64,000 nucleotides of DNA from Apoda limacodes. Lineage: Eukaryota > Arthropoda > Insecta > Lepidoptera > Limacodidae. The notes below the pieces were generated by a model. The model worked only from the letters and a program-made list of their open reading frames with translations, made no database searches and was not told where the DNA came from. Where the stretch lies: positions 9,048,563 to 9,112,562 of the forward strand of contig OX291540.1 of assembly GCA_946406115.1 (NCBI GenBank). Direction: 5' to 3'. How positions within the stretch are numbered: position 1 is the stretch's first letter; every line of letters starts with the position of its first letter. The translations under genes were made by a program, and so were the position numbers. Below are positions 10,800 through 20,796 of this stretch, piece by piece.

Positions 10800-11771
10800 A
10801 ATTTTAAAGCTCTGGCTAAGTGCCAATAAGCTTGGTAAGAAGGAGAAATGTTCTCTATCAGATCACCGAAACGTTGGGCGCGAAGCTCAGCTACAGCGGT
10901 TCTTACACGGCGGTGTAAGTCGTTGAAGCGAGCTTTATTTTCGATAGTGGGAGCGCGATCGCGTCTGCGGCGGGCCGCGTTACGCTCAGTCATTAGCGAC
11001 CTGATGTGCTGTGGCAGGATTAGTGTCGGTTGGTAATCACCAACCGACACTTGTCTTGAGCACTCGCCAACGGTGGCGATCAGGTGGCTAGTGAGTGAGT
11101 CGATAGCTACGTTTAAGTCGGTCGCGGAAGAGATTATATTGGGAACGCGATCTAGATGTGGCGAGCTGGGATTTTCGAGCAATTTCCCGAATTTATCCCA
11201 GTCCGTCACGGTTCTAGTGTCGGGAGGAGAGTCCGAAGGCGAACCTAATCGGAGGAGGACAGGGCGGTGCTCCGAGTCAAGTTCGTTAAGCACCTCTATA
11301 GAGCGAAAGCTTAGCCTTACATTCTTTAGAAGTGCTATGTCGAGTACGTCAGGGTTATTTCGAGTACTGTGGGGAAAGTAAGTGGACGTCATGGGAGCGA
11401 TGATGTCAAAGTTTAGTCTGTCAACTAAATCATCGAGGAGTCTGCCTCTCCGTGAAGTTACTGAAGAGTTCCAGCGACGGTGCTTGCAATTTAGGTTGCC
11501 GGCAAGAATGACGGCGTCGCCTAAATTTAAGAGTGACTGAAAGTCGCTCTCCAGCAAGTCTTTTAAAGGTGAGAGATAAACCGATGCAATGATGATTGGC
11601 TGATGGCCGGTCATCGCTAAGCGGCAGATGAATGCTTCTAAATTCGTTAGTGGCGGAGGATCGATAGGGGAACAATGCAAAGAGCGCCTCTAATAGATGA
11701 GAGTGCCTCCGAGATTGGAGGCAGTTCTATCATTACGGACGGTGCGATAGTTCGCGATTGAAGGGGTGCAC
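10800..11771 (-). pseudogene. LINE AP-type endonuclease with altered active site
   Basis: Contains an endonuclease core: SNLGGTL near the 5' end, IIIASVYLSP, ILAGNLNCKHRRWN, and LNELDSEHRPVLL. In active jockey-type enzymes the last two motifs are normally GDLN and SDH; the related copy at 41 kb has GDLN and SDH. This copy has GNLN and SEH, so two catalytic positions are changed. A TAG also interrupts the frame at about 11691 where the other copy has Tyr. The N-terminal catalytic Gln-Glu region is lost through the 5' truncation. The downstream linker (RNAARRRRDRAPTIENKARF) leads to the RT. Confidence 0.85.
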
Positions 11772-12138
11772 TACGCCGAGACAATTATATATACTATACT
11801 GGATGGCCGATGAAGTGACGTCTAAGGAAAAATAAGGATGCTAAGGGGTAATCTAACCGAATCACCGCCATGTATGTTACGCGATTAGTAGTAGTTTAGG
11901 AGATATTTGCAATGGTATTGAATTTTTTCTTTTTCTATCAAACGTCAGTGTAAGTTTTTTTAGCTGTAAATCATTATAATTACGTGGGACTTACCCTCAA
12001 TAATAATGATTATTAGGCCTTCTCTAACATGGCTGAAACTGCGTCAAAAGTTCAAATTGAATTTACGTTTGGGGCAGAATCCGGTGCATTTTAGTAGATT
12101 GTCAAAAAGTCGAAGTTCTAGAAGCATTTTATATTAAA
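11772..12138. other. Spacer between LINE and Helitron
   Basis: No gene seen. Begins at the LINE 5' breakpoint and ends at the CTAG boundary of the following element. Confidence 0.5.
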
Positions 12139-13148
12139 CTAGCTTTTGCCAGCGGCTTCGCCCGCCCTAAATTTGGTTATCGGCGTAGGATTCTTACGGC
12201 AACTCCTCAATTATAGAAAAGAACCTACTTACACTCTCTCTCCCTCTCTCTCTTTCTTTAACATAATAAATAATTAACTACTAATTACTAATAACCTAAT
12301 GGATTAACATCGCGAGCATCATACAAACTTTAAACCCCCGTAAAGGGGGTGAGTTTTGGAAAATTCTTTCTTAACGCACGCCTACATCATAATAGCTATA
12401 TGTGCGCTAAATTTCAGATCAGTCAGTCAGTAATAGTTACTTTGGGCTAACGCTTACTTTAACCGGCAACTTTTTTTACGTAGAAGGTGAAAATATTTTA
12501 AAATAATACGTACCGCCCTTCCCCTCATGACTGTCCGCGGCGCTTGCACATCATAAATGCGCATGCAGTACTTGATCATTATTTTGCTGCGATGTTAATT
12601 TAAAACTACGAAATGTCCTAAGATATTCATTAAAATCGAATGATTTAAAGGGCAATTTCGGTTTAAATTAAATACTTGTGATGAATAATGTATTTATTCG
12701 GATAAGGATTAATATCATGTTTATAAAAACACCGTCGCAAATAATGCGTTATTTCAGAACAAATTTGGTTAGCATAAAAAAGGTTATAGTGAGCCAACCT
12801 TAGAAGGTAGACATATGCTATCTCGGACCTTTTTTATAGAACTTTTAAAGGGAAACCATTCTGTAATACATGATTTTTGCAAAACTTTAACCGTTTATGC
12901 AGCGCACTCAGCGGAAGCTCTCAAAAAGAAAAAAAAACCCGATTTTGAAACATTCTTCATTGGTGCTCCGCTTCTGTTGTTCTAAGCGTAATAATTTATA
13001 GCCTTCCTCGATAAATAGGATAACTTACACTGAAAGATTTTTTTTCAAATCGGACCAGGAGTTCCTGAGATTAGCGCGTTCAAACAAACAAAAAACAAAG
13101 AAACAAACTCTTCCGCTTTATAATATTAATATACATATATAGTATAGA
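12139..13148 (-). mobile_element. Non-autonomous Helitron-like element (family 1), about 1 kb
   Basis: On the minus strand it starts TCTATACTATATATG and ATATTAATATTATAAAGCGG, then AAGAGTTTGTTTC, and ends GGCGAAGCCGCTGGCAAAAGCTAG followed by T (shown in two pieces by motif). A 5' TC and 3' CTAG inserted before T are Helitron hallmarks, and this 5' end and the internal CTGAGATTAGCGCGTTC text are typical of a lepidopteran family. No Rep/helicase coding sequence is present. Shorter relatives lie at 36.2, 56.6 and 58.2 kb. The base after the 5' TC end on the plus strand is A instead of the expected T. Confidence 0.65.
12231..12258. repeat. CT microsatellite
   Basis: Imperfect run of CTCTCTCTCCCTCTCTCTC inside the Helitron-like element. 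Confidence 0.8.
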
Positions 13149-13149
13149 A

Positions 13150-13962
13150 GAAGATTTGCTTATGTTTTTTAGTGAGTTTAACCTTTTTAGGGTTCCGTAG
13201 CCAAATGACAAAAAATGGAACCCTTATAGATACGACATGTCTGTCTGACTATCTGTCTGTCCGTCATGTCACAGTCACTTTTTTCCGAAACTATAAGAAC
13301 TATACTGTTGAAACTTGGTAAATAGGTAGATGTATTCTGTGAACCACATTAAGATTTTCACACAAAAATTTTTTAATACGTCATAAATCGTAAACCGCAA
13401 TTTACTTTTCGTTCAATCAACTCAAATATAAAAATAAAATAAAAAACAAATTTTTTTGTTTGTGTTTGTAAAGTACGTAAATGGTGGTAGGTACGGAACC
13501 CTATGGTGCGTGAGTCCAACTTGCACTTGGTCGGTTTTTTTTGAATAAAAATCGAATTGAGTTGTCAAACATGCGTCAAAATAAAATGTAATTTAAATCA
13601 AAAGTACTAAGGAGTATTGATGTCAACTTCGAAGCGTATGAATGCCATATAACTTTTCACCCCTTTTTAATTCCGTTAGGGGATGAATTTCAATAAAATA
13701 CGAAACACGTCTTCCACCAATTCTGTTAAAACAGGTTTATGCAAAATTTGAAGGAGATTGGACCGAGGAATCACGTTGTCCCATATAAACTTTGCCCCCC
13801 TTTTTCACCCCCTTAGGGGTAGAATTACGGAAAATCCTTTCTTATCGGATGCCTACGTCATACAATGAACACACCCTCCAAGTTTCAGGTCTCTACGATG
13901 AGCTGTTTAGGCTGTGCGTTGATCCATCAGTCATTCAGGACAAAGCATTTTATATGTATAGA
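13150..13962 (-). mobile_element. Helitron-like family 2 copy, split by a nested repeat
   Basis: The left part 13150-13186 (TTTGCTTATGTTTTTTAGTG, then GTTTAACCTTTTT) and right part from 13541 (GAATAAAAATCGAATTGAG onward) are contiguous in the copy at 59520-59600. The right part continues through CACGTCTTCCACCAATTCTG, CTACGTCATACAATGAACAC, TTTCAGGTCTCTACGATGAG and ends TATATGTATAGA before T. On the minus strand the element starts with TC. The CTAG end and the repeat array are absent; the copy stops where it meets the family 1 element. Confidence 0.7.
13187..13540 (+). repeat. AGGGTTCCGTA-family copy nested in Helitron-like family 2
   Basis: Runs from AGGGTTCCGTAGCCAAATGAC through a CTGTCTGTCCGTCATG stretch and AAACTATAAGAACTATACTG to ACGGAACCCTATGGTGCGTG and CACTTGGTCGG plus T-run. 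Because the surrounding element is uninterrupted elsewhere, the ends of this repeat are placed between the T-run on each side. Ends AGGGTTCCGTA and TACGGAACCCT are inverted, though the second lies about 40 bases inside the 3' boundary. Confidence 0.8.
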
Positions 13963-14267
13963 TGACGGTTGTCCAAGCGAAATCTTGACCGGAAGCGACC
14001 TATCCAAGATAGCGTTGTAAAGCGCCCCCTTTTACATAGAAACGCTTCCAAATAAAATGTCTGGTAATAATATTTTAGATCATAAAAAATGAAGAATATA
14101 CATAAATAATCGTAAGGTCGTAATAAAAATCGTAATTTTTCAGGATGCTGGGTAAGACAATAAGACTTCTTTTTGGGGCAAAAAAAAAACAGTGTTACGT
14201 GTTAGTATAGGTTATATATGTTTGTAAAGATGACGATTTCACAAATCAACTCTAAAATATTATTTTA

Positions 14268-14530
14268 ACAATACCAAAGTGGCAAATAAGCTGACAGCAC
14301 GCCCAAGTGGTCACCGTGGCAAATAGACACTTGGTTGCCAGGGACATTATGTAATCGCGCATATATAAAACTGTAATAACACTATACTGTGGTCTCTTGA
14401 AAATATCTTGGCAGGGCTCTTATTCCAGAAATGAAATGTTAACTGTGTCTGACTATCTAAGGTTCTGAGACGTGAGAATAAATTTCACACACTGACATGA
14501 ATTCCCTGCCGATTACCGAAAGCCAAACCT
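14268..14530 (-). mobile_element. LINE 3' end, degenerate
   Basis: Contains worn versions of the 3' UTR and C-terminal coding sequence seen intact at 54 kb: ACCAAAGTGGCAAATAAGCT near the left edge, CTTGGCAGGGCTCTTATTCC, and GAATTCCCTGCCGATTACC. No readable frame remains. Confidence 0.55.
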
Positions 14531-17392
14531 AACAAAAAGTCATTTTTCTTACGAAAACAAAATACATTTTAGCGACAAAAATTAACAAAAAAGGTTACTA
14601 CTTAAATACATAGTACAATTAAGACAGGTAGGTACCTTTACAGGGAATCGCGTTATTTAACGTAAGAGACGTTAGCTTTCCTGCAACTGCAGTTACTTCG
14701 GTAACAAAGTCGCCATCTGTACACGTCAAGGCAAGGCAGAGGATCTACCGTGATAAAATGTTCTCCCTCGATAGTTCAGCCTTAGTCTTCAAGCAATAAA
14801 AGATAAGTTCTCTACAACCCAACACATACACGCAATTGAGAAATACATTAATAAATTTTGTGGTTTTTTTGTGCTATGAGAAACACTGGCCCAAGTTGGT
14901 AACGGCACCTTTTTATGCGAAGACTCACGTGGGAGGGATTTGTATAAGCTTTTCAAGATTTATATAAAATTTGCTTCTATGTTTTTATCTCCCTAAAACC
15001 ACGATGATGCTTCTACGTTCTTAACAACGTTGTCATGTTGTTGTAAGTAGCTAGCGGCCAAATCTTAGTTTTGGACCTTTAAGGTGCCCTTTGCTATGGA
15101 TGCAAGTCACCTGGAGATAGGAGCATTTTAGCAAAGTAATTTACAAGAAGCACAACATCAGTGTCTTAAGTCTCTTTGTGCCAGCTTAGTTCTCTGAGCG
15201 TAATACAAAGCAATTCTAGTTCTTCGGCAACGACACGTCGTGATATCTCTGTATGTTACTGCAGCGAAGCTATTAGTCATTTTCTTTCATGTTTCAATTT
15301 ATACAGATTGAGAGTAGTAGTAGTTACCAAATGCCTGTTTGATGTAGACGCATGTAGAAGAATCAAAGGCAAGAACAAAAACATTTAACTTTTGGTAGAC
15401 CACGTTTTGCATTTAATACGAAAAAAAATTATTTGTTTTGTATGAGAATCGAGTTAGTTTGTTTACAATTAAATGCTCAGAGCAATATTATATTTTATAA
15501 CATTTTCTTTTGCCAATTTAATGACGCCTTTTCTTCTGTTCGTAGGTCGCCGTTAAGCAAACTAACGATTTAGCTTATAAAGCTTACGCTTCAAGACACT
15601 TTGCACATCACTGATCCACAGGCCAATATACTTGCCCACGGCAGTCACGTCACTGGCAGACCTATAGGCTGGATGTTTATAAAATAAATCGGTAGCATAG
15701 GCTATCCATGCTTCAGAGGGCATGTTTAACCGCCGGTCTAAGCTATGTTATCACAAGATACCAGACATTAAGCCATAAATTAGCAGCCGTGGTTTAAAAA
15801 GTCTGACTGTTGATAGGATACCAGCTCGACAAACGTGTTCTAATTCGCACTGGCTAGTGCGGTACACTTTGACCTAATCCTCCTTTTCCAAGAGGAGTTC
15901 TGTATCCCTGCAGTGAGGCATACAAAGCTGAGGCCGGCTATGTCTTATAACACATGAGAATTCTATATGTGTACTGTACCGAGAACGTTTCTTATATACT
16001 ATTGTTGATGTACTTTTTTGGGTTGCTGGCCCCTGTACTATTAAAATGATTATAAATTTTAGGTCTGCAGCCCCTAGACTATAATTTAAATTTTGATGTA
16101 CGTATTATTTTTAAAATAATATTATTGTCAATTTGTACTTCCATGTTACTGATTAAATACGAAACTCTAAATAATGTAAATATTACGGTATAAAATTTAA
16201 GTATTAAAAAGAAGAGAGATGAAAGTGAAAAATGCTCGACGTTTAAAGACATGAAAAGTCAGTCTTCATTTCGAATTCGGGTTCGTATCCCGTTCCCCTC
16301 ACAACACTGGATACCTCGATCAGATATCACTAGATGTGTTATATCGAGTAAATAACATACAGTGGGAATGCGTGGGGACAGTCATTTAATTTATATTAGT
16401 GGCATATTGGTGATGGGTGGAAAAAATAACGGTGTATGTATATAATAATATCGGGTACTTACCCGGTCCAGAGTTTAATCCTTGTTATTAAAACGTAGTC
16501 GTTTAGAAAAATATAACAGTACAGTACCGATTTTGTTGTGTCATTTAGTAATAAACCATTGAGACCAGTCGCATCAATAAAATGAAAATAAATTTCGCAA
16601 TAACCTTAAATTAAGGATTACATTTTTGCACCAAATAAGTTTTTATAGTGACTTTTCTTAATTCACTATGTTTCAAAACTTCTTGGAGGCGTTCATTTAT
16701 CACGGGGGTTGCACAGCACTGATTTTCGGTTTCGGTGTCATACTGGCCGCCATCTTTGATATTGCGGTTTAGACATCGCTTCGATTTCAGAAGATTGATA
16801 TAGTGGCTAAAAGTAATACGAAATATAACTGAAACAAAAACGAAAAGCTTATTTGAAATTTTGACTGCGTAGTGTAGTCTTATAGTGTTATAAGACATGC
16901 AACTACTTAACTTTATAATATCCTCTACTCAAAGTCTGCCAGGTCGCTTTAGAGCGATAAAACCCGCCATTGGTTTTCTATATTTGTAGATATATTTTTA
17001 ATAAAATTATTGTGTTAATGCAACAGGTAAAGTATATTACTTTTTTTAAGAATGTTACAACACGTAAAGTATTTTCCAAGACCACATTAGTTAAAAAGCA
17101 TTTAAGTCAAACTGTAATGTAGAAGATTTTAAGAGTTTCATTCTTTACGCTTTGTGATTTTTCATTACCAATTAAAGTAAAAGATTTTGTTTACTTTATG
17201 TTTTATGGCAACAAAAGTGGCTCAGTTGTCAGGGGCATCCTGTTTTATTCCAGGTCATCTGGGTAGAGACACCAAGAAACCATATAGTTACTGTGCTGTT
17301 ACTGCGGTTGCACAGTTTTTAAAACTTTTCTATGATCGTCTGATACCTATACCTCGATGTTAGATTTATGGCGACTAGCTATTTACTAGCTT
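14531..17392. other. 2.9-kb stretch with no recognised gene
   Basis: The frames at 15176-15388 (+) and 16611-16898 (-) carry no motif I recognise and lack support as genes. GGGTTCGTATCCCG at 16272-16286 resembles a Pol III B box, but I see no A box or tRNA fold upstream. The minus-strand frame at 16611-16898 includes a coding-like Cys and Glu/Lys-rich segment but could be chance. Confidence 0.4.
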
Positions 17393-17915
17393 TAATTTTT
17401 ATACCACTCAGAGTGCAAACAAGCATACGGTCCGCCTACTATGGTCCTTAGAGAAAACCTTGGCAGGGACCTCATTCCACAACCCAAGCATTTGCGGGAG
17501 GAAGTTTCTCTGAAACCGAAACCGTACGCGACCATTTCGGTTCTAGAGTGTGAGAATGACTTCCCTGCCGGTGGCGAGCGGTGCAATGGTAGAATGTAGC
17601 CGTGGGCATCATTTCGAACAATTCCTTTGTACACATCCCATTGTACATGCGGTAGAACACACACAGCAGGCTCCTCAGACTTAAGGGATCGATACGGCAA
17701 GTGCGTTTGGAAGTGTGAAAACGACGATGCTCACAGCCCATAGCTGAACCGAGTCATAAGGGCCCAGCTGGTGTTCGGGTGCACCCACCCAGAGATGGCA
17801 GCAGTACTCCATATGGGGCCGAAGTTGCGACTTGTAAAGCAGCAACCTCTGCCCCGACGTGAAGCACTGCCTCGCACTATTGAGTACACCTAGTTTTTTA
17901 GAACATTATCGATAA
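17393..17915 (-). pseudogene. CR1/jockey-type LINE, ORF2 C-terminus and 3' end
   Basis: On the minus strand the translation reads KLGVLNSARQCFTSGQRLLL, then YKSQLRPHMEYCCHLWVGAP, then LSLRSLLCVFYRMYNGMC and a KELFEMMPTATFYH segment, followed across a frameshift by RHRQGSHSHTLEPKWSRTV. These are C-terminal motifs of a LINE ORF2 common in Lepidoptera and match the 54-kb copy. Near 17450 the coding part jumps directly to the 3' UTR (TTTTTATACCACTCAGAGTG on the plus strand), so an internal piece is deleted. Confidence 0.8.
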
Positions 17916-17983
17916 AACTTTGAACTGATGAAGACTAAGTGTAAGTTACTTTTTATAAGTTTGAGAAAAATGATAAAATATCA

Positions 17984-17984
<1 letters not shown>

Positions 17985-18025
<41 letters not shown>

Positions 18026-18065
18026 ATTATTTATATATATATTATATATTAATATATATATATTA
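17985..18065. repeat. TA microsatellite
   Basis: An uninterrupted TA run of roughly 35 bases followed by TAT/TATT-interrupted TA repeats. Confidence 0.95.
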
Positions 18066-18479
18066 TGAATCAGTTCACTAAATGAAAGAATTGTAAATGT
18101 TTTCATTGCCTTATAAAACAACAAAAGAATATGACCCGATCAATAAAAAACATCAAGCTATATGTACGTTATACAATATAGAGCAAATGCTGTTCTAGCC
18201 TGCAACTAATTAAACTGCCGCCCATCCTTACAGTGCAATTTTTAAAACGGTGGCGGGAAGTGCGTTATCTTCTTTAGTACAATGCTTAAAACACTTACTG
18301 AAATGAGATATGAATATTTTACCATAGATATTTTACCATTTTAGCAGAAATAATAGACTAATATCATTAAAGATATTGCAGATACGTAGTACAGTAAGCG
18401 TAACCGTCAGTAAGGATGTAAAATCATAGTGAATATATGTATTTTAGGAAATATGGAGGGTAGATTAGATAAATAAAAA
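18066..18479. other. Non-coding stretch
   Basis: Nothing recognised apart from A-runs at the right edge that abut the SINE tail. Confidence 0.45.
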
Positions 18480-18716
18480 AAAAAACCTGGACAACCTCAC
18501 AAAGCAAGTACAAGTTTATACATACTGCCCATTTTGCAATGGATAATAATAATCATGTAATTATTTTTGAAAGTACAGAAATATTACATAGAAAACACCC
18601 AAACTTAAGACAAACAAAAATTTCCAATTCCATTACATAAATGTTTTTCCTGTGCGAAAATCGAATCCACCCCTTTGGTTAGGCAGGCAGTTACTGCTAT
18701 CCACAGAGCCACGAAG
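18480..18716 (-). mobile_element. tRNA-headed SINE (family a)
   Basis: On the minus strand it begins GTGGCTCTGTGGATAGCAGT, has a B-box-like GGATTCGATTTTCGCACAGG, then TTTGTCTTAAGTTTGGGTG, and ends in an A/T-rich tail. The same head and body occur at 56395-56577 (GTTCGATCCTCGCACAGGG, TCTTAAGTCGGGATGC). A Pol III head with a shared non-tRNA body defines a SINE. The A box is weak. Confidence 0.6.
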
Positions 18717-20326
18717 CAGCTTTCGAATTCTGTTCCATAAAGATAATCAAGGAACCTTTGACTAGCGTACTTTTATGTTACTCATCTTAAAGTGGTTTAC
18801 TAAAAATTTGGTTCTCATCTATCTTTAAAAATATGGAATAAAACCGAAAATAGGGTTCGAAAAAGATAATATTTAGAACATTCTTACGAACATCGGTTAC
18901 CACTGCACTGGTTTATTGGGTAGGTACCCTATGTTTAATAAACCGCATTTATACTTATTTGTCTAATAGCTTATTATATTTCATACTGCTTTGTCGTACT
19001 TTTAACATAAATAATATTAAAAAGCCACAAATCTGTGTCATTATTATTTTATAGCACATTATTTAATGTTGAATCAAACCTTTTAACCGTATTCTCTTTT
19101 ATTACTTTTTGAAACTATAAGTACTTCACAGTTTTTGCTAAATCAGCATCAATACGAACGCAGCTTACATTTTAAACATTGAGAACATACGAGTTGCTAT
19201 CCTCGAGCATTTGGTTAATTGTCACCTTGACCTCAATCCAAGCAACCTTAGCCCTACCTATTGTAGGGAATTAACTGCCTATTTTATAGTGCCTTTACCT
19301 TTACCTTTACCGGTCTTGATATGAGAAAGCACTTTGAAAAAGATGTCATAGACGCTTATCTGCTTAAAAAACATATCAAAACTAAAAGCATTTCTCTCTG
19401 TCTTTCTCATTGTCAAAGGTATGATCAATAGTTGATTTTGCAAGAAGGGGATACAGCAGTGTCTTTCATTACGGGGCCAAATTAAAGGAATAGGATCCCA
19501 GGGTTAACATCGGAGCGAAGTGAGACCAGGATGCAACTAGGGATCAAAGTTCACTGAAGACGAAAATGTCCTTATCTCCGAGGAGAGAAGGAGAGGAGAA
19601 TATTCTGCTTTTTTACAGGTGAGACAATAACAAGCAATACTACTAGAAAAAAAAGTATTTTTCTGATAAAGGCTTAATGAATTTGTCATTAATTCATTTT
19701 TTGAAGTCGTCGTAGGCTTTCATGTACGTTTCCTTGGATTTTGGCTCATGGTGGCCAGTTTGAACCTCAAATAAGTTGGTCTTAATGGTGAAAGTTTTCA
19801 TAGAATTTTTATCTTAAAAACGTTTATTAAATCAATCTTTTATTAAATAATTAAATAATAATAAATTATTAAAGTACAATATTAAATTCCTAGGGACCTA
19901 ATGACTTAGGTTAGGTTTCTGTTCTGTTAATTGGATATTGTCACACAGGTGGTATAGGAAACTCTTTTTATGAGGTTTTTGGCATTTAAAAGGGTTACGT
20001 ATCAACTTTAAAATATTGAGCACTATTTATTGCTTTACCAAATTACTTAGATCGTGTCTTAGCATTTCTATACAAAATGCAAAACGTAGTCAAACAAAAT
20101 GACACTGCTCTATAAATTGTTGTAACTCTAGGCGAACGAAGACTAAGGGTGTATTCCCCTGTGAGTTAAGGGGTAGTATAGTAGTAGATTATATTTTCTC
20201 GAGACTCGTCTGGGGAAATACTACTTATATTATCTCACACATTTCCCACGTCATAATATTAACGTTAAAGGTTAAAAACGCACAGTCAAAAGGAGTGAAT
20301 CCCTTAGAAGAAATGATTGTTTTAAA
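18717..20326. other. 1.6-kb stretch with no recognised gene
   Basis: Contains a short hexamer repeat, CTTTAC in three copies at 19292-19311. No coding, RNA or repeat signature otherwise. Confidence 0.45.
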
Positions 20327-20444
20327 CCACTAAGGAGGCCAGGTTACGGTGCTCATAGACCGCCTGATGTTTTTCGGTCACCTTATGCCTATGAATACTT
20401 TCAACACTAGACAAGATACGCGGGTTACCGACCCTTTAAAATCT
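20327..20444 (-). mobile_element. LINE 3' UTR fragment
   Basis: ACCACTAAGGAGGCCAGGTT, AGACCGCCTGATG, CGGTCACCTTATGCCTATG and GGGTTACCGACCCTTTAAAA are the reverse complement of the 3' end of the LINE at 54.4-54.5 kb. No coding part is left. Confidence 0.65.
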
Positions 20445-20448
20445 TACT

Positions 20449-20796
20449 ACGGAGCCCTATTACTAAGCCTACGCAGTCTGTCTGTTTCTATGTCAGACCA
20501 TTAAAGGACTCTATCTTTTAGACCGAAATAGGTAGAAGCCTGAAATTTTCACAGAATATGTGTTATAATGGGAGAATTCCATCTAGCTATTATTAACAGA
20601 AACACACACATACACTTGTTTGTTTATTTGTTTGTTGGAAACGAAAATCAAAGTTAAGCAACGTTGGGCTTGGTCAGTAATTGGATGGGTGACCGCTTAG
20701 TGGCACACTTTCTGATTTTGTTAGGATTTGTAAATTTCGTAAATGTAGATACGGAACCCTAGGTGTACGAGTCTGACTCGCATTTAGCCGGTTTTT
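20449..20796 (+). repeat. AGGGTTCCGTA-related copy carrying a 5S-derived insert
   Basis: Opens with GGAGCCCTATTACTAAGCCT, also found at 57209, continues with GACTCTATCTTTTAGACCGA and TGTTATAATGGGAGAATTC, and ends GATACGGAACCCTAGG, GAGTCTGACTCGCATTTAGC, CGG plus T-run. The middle holds the 5S rRNA-like sequence described separately. Confidence 0.6.
20649..20700 (+). other. 5S rRNA-derived sequence (SINE3-type head)
   Basis: AAAGTTAAGCAACGTTGGGC, then TTGGTCAGTAATTGGATGGG and TGACCGCTTAG correspond to the internal control region (A box, intermediate element, C box) of eukaryotic 5S rRNA. Only about 50 of 120 bases are present, so this is not a functional rRNA gene; it is best read as the head of a 5S-derived SINE or its remnant. 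Confidence 0.7.

Larger units (their letters stand above)
9290..11771 (-). mobile_element. Jockey-like LINE, 5'-truncated and internally deleted
   Basis: A GC-rich block in AT-rich surroundings encoding, in order on the minus strand, an AP-type endonuclease and a reverse transcriptase, the ORF2 plan of jockey-clade LINEs. A second copy of the same family at 41206-42265 gives the 5' breakpoint: the two align up to about 11771 and then diverge. Internal deletions remove the RT palm between the FFDVAKAF motif and the LTNRSFRYKV segment, and a stretch after TALG downstream of the FADD box. Frameshifts and stops also break it. No poly-A tail is evident at the 3' end near 9290. Confidence 0.88.

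Noticed and set aside
16260..16300. tRNA or SINE suggested by GGGTTCGTATCCCG
   Set aside because: No A box or foldable tRNA structure at the expected distance upstream.
16611..16898. 95-codon minus-strand frame, possible host exon
   Set aside because: No recognised motif, no splice context I could defend, and no support beyond being open.
19292..19311. Possible telomere-like repeat
   Set aside because: The unit is CTTTAC in three copies, not the insect TTAGG; isolated TTAGG motifs elsewhere form no array.
20649..20700. Functional 5S rRNA gene
   Set aside because: Less than half of the gene is present and it is diverged; it fits a SINE head better.
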